DNA of 5,751 nucleotides. Origin: CAYSRC01 sp964433495 (GTDB lineage: Bacteria; Bacillota; Clostridia; Oscillospirales; Ruminococcaceae). Below the pieces are notes generated by a model. The model worked only from the letters and a program-made list of their open reading frames with translations, had not been told where the DNA came from and made no database searches. Shown here in pieces: positions 5,372-5,751 of the stretch. Position 1 is the first letter of the stretch. Each line of letters begins with the position of its first letter. The stretch spans positions 1 to 5,751 of the forward strand of contig CAYSRC010000071.1 of assembly GCA_964433495.1 (NCBI GenBank), written 5' to 3'. The translations under genes and the position numbers were made by a program.

Positions 5372-5751
5372 CTCTTTCTTGTTCGGCAAAAAGCCTGTTG
5401 CGATGCGCACAAGGGGCAGCCGCCCCGCAGCTTCGCAGCAGACGAGGGTCAGCGCGAGGCTAAAAAGGGCCCACCGCCGTCTTGAGCCCGACGCAGAACC
5501 CGAGCGGCGCCATGTAAACCGCGAGGGCCAACAGCGCCGTTCGGTGAAACGGGTAAACGGGACAGGACCTTCGCCGCAGGTACGTCCACAGCCCGCAGTC
5601 CGCCGTCCGCGTTTTAAAAATCGGCAGCGTCGCCGTCGAGATGAAGAACAAAAAGAAGATGAGCCACAGCTGTCCCGGGATGAACGCCCCGTCACGGCCG
5701 CCCCGATCGGTGAAGCGGGTAAGCAAGCAGCCGAGGTTTTCGAGCAGCCTG
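5372..5751 (-). pseudogene. Decayed membrane acyltransferase (acyltransferase-3 type), C-terminal remnant
   Basis: An open frame enters from the right edge and stops at a TAG at 5460-5462. Its product includes GAFIPGQLWLIFFLFFISTA, recalling the GHLWFL...LF helix of acyltransferase-3 membrane O-acyltransferases, and SCPVYPFHRTALLALAVYM, recalling the late SFPxYxLHQPV helix. About 20 residues separate these two signatures, where intact proteins have several membrane helices, suggesting an internal deletion. The frame stops right after a run of five T (minus strand; 5462-5466). Removing one T continues it as FSLALTLVCCEAAGRLPLVR and IATGFLPNKKE, like the family's C-terminal helix and its LRFLFGxKxKK tail. 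So it looks like a gene broken by a deletion and a frameshift. Family assignment is from memory of motifs and is moderate; as literally read, 5460-5751 is an open partial membrane-protein CDS. Confidence 0.55.

Noticed and set aside
5366..5387. Hairpin CCGAAC/GTTCGG as terminator of the acyltransferase remnant
   Set aside because: On the minus strand the T tract precedes rather than follows the stem, and the sequence is needed for the reading frame of the remnant.

Overview
The window looks like chromosome of a GC-rich (about 60%) spore-forming member of the Clostridia, probably from the Oscillospirales/Ruminococcaceae side. The evidence is the gene order ylxM-ffh-rpsP-khpA-rimM-trmD, which is the Firmicutes SRP/S16/tRNA-modification cluster, a YlmC/YmxH-type sporulation PRC-barrel protein nearby, and protein sequences of clostridial character. 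Genus is not claimed. All supported genes lie on the minus strand, so transcription runs from high to low coordinates.

Right edge (5751-4824): a decayed C-terminal remnant of a membrane acyltransferase (acyltransferase-3 type), then a promoter, a short leader hairpin and a small YlmC/YmxH-family gene. This is followed by a possible 43-codon ORF and a hairpin terminator.

Centre (4823-3874): about 950 bp with no convincing protein gene. It holds an array of GC-rich structured repeats. Four copies of one modular palindromic family alternate in orientation (minus, plus, minus, plus) and are separated by 50-60 bp. Three copies carry an extra two-hairpin module whose loops are conserved while the stems differ by compensatory changes, and one of these contains a second module nested inside it. 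A fifth, isolated hairpin with the same loop lies downstream. This is the least explained part of the window.

Left two-thirds (3873-1): a strong promoter (TTGACA, 16 bp, extended TATACT) with a hairpin at the start of the transcript drives ylxM, ffh, rpsP and khpA, closely packed except for a 72-bp ffh-rpsP gap. A strong intrinsic terminator follows khpA. After about 300 bp with no recognisable gene but an 11-bp inverted repeat, rimM and trmD follow with an 11-nt overlap; trmD runs off the left edge.

Together these genes serve protein targeting (Ffh with its partner YlxM), 30S assembly and maturation (bS16, RimM), RNA binding (KhpA) and tRNA G37 methylation (TrmD). The internal terminator suggests that rimM-trmD is expressed at a different level from the upstream part.
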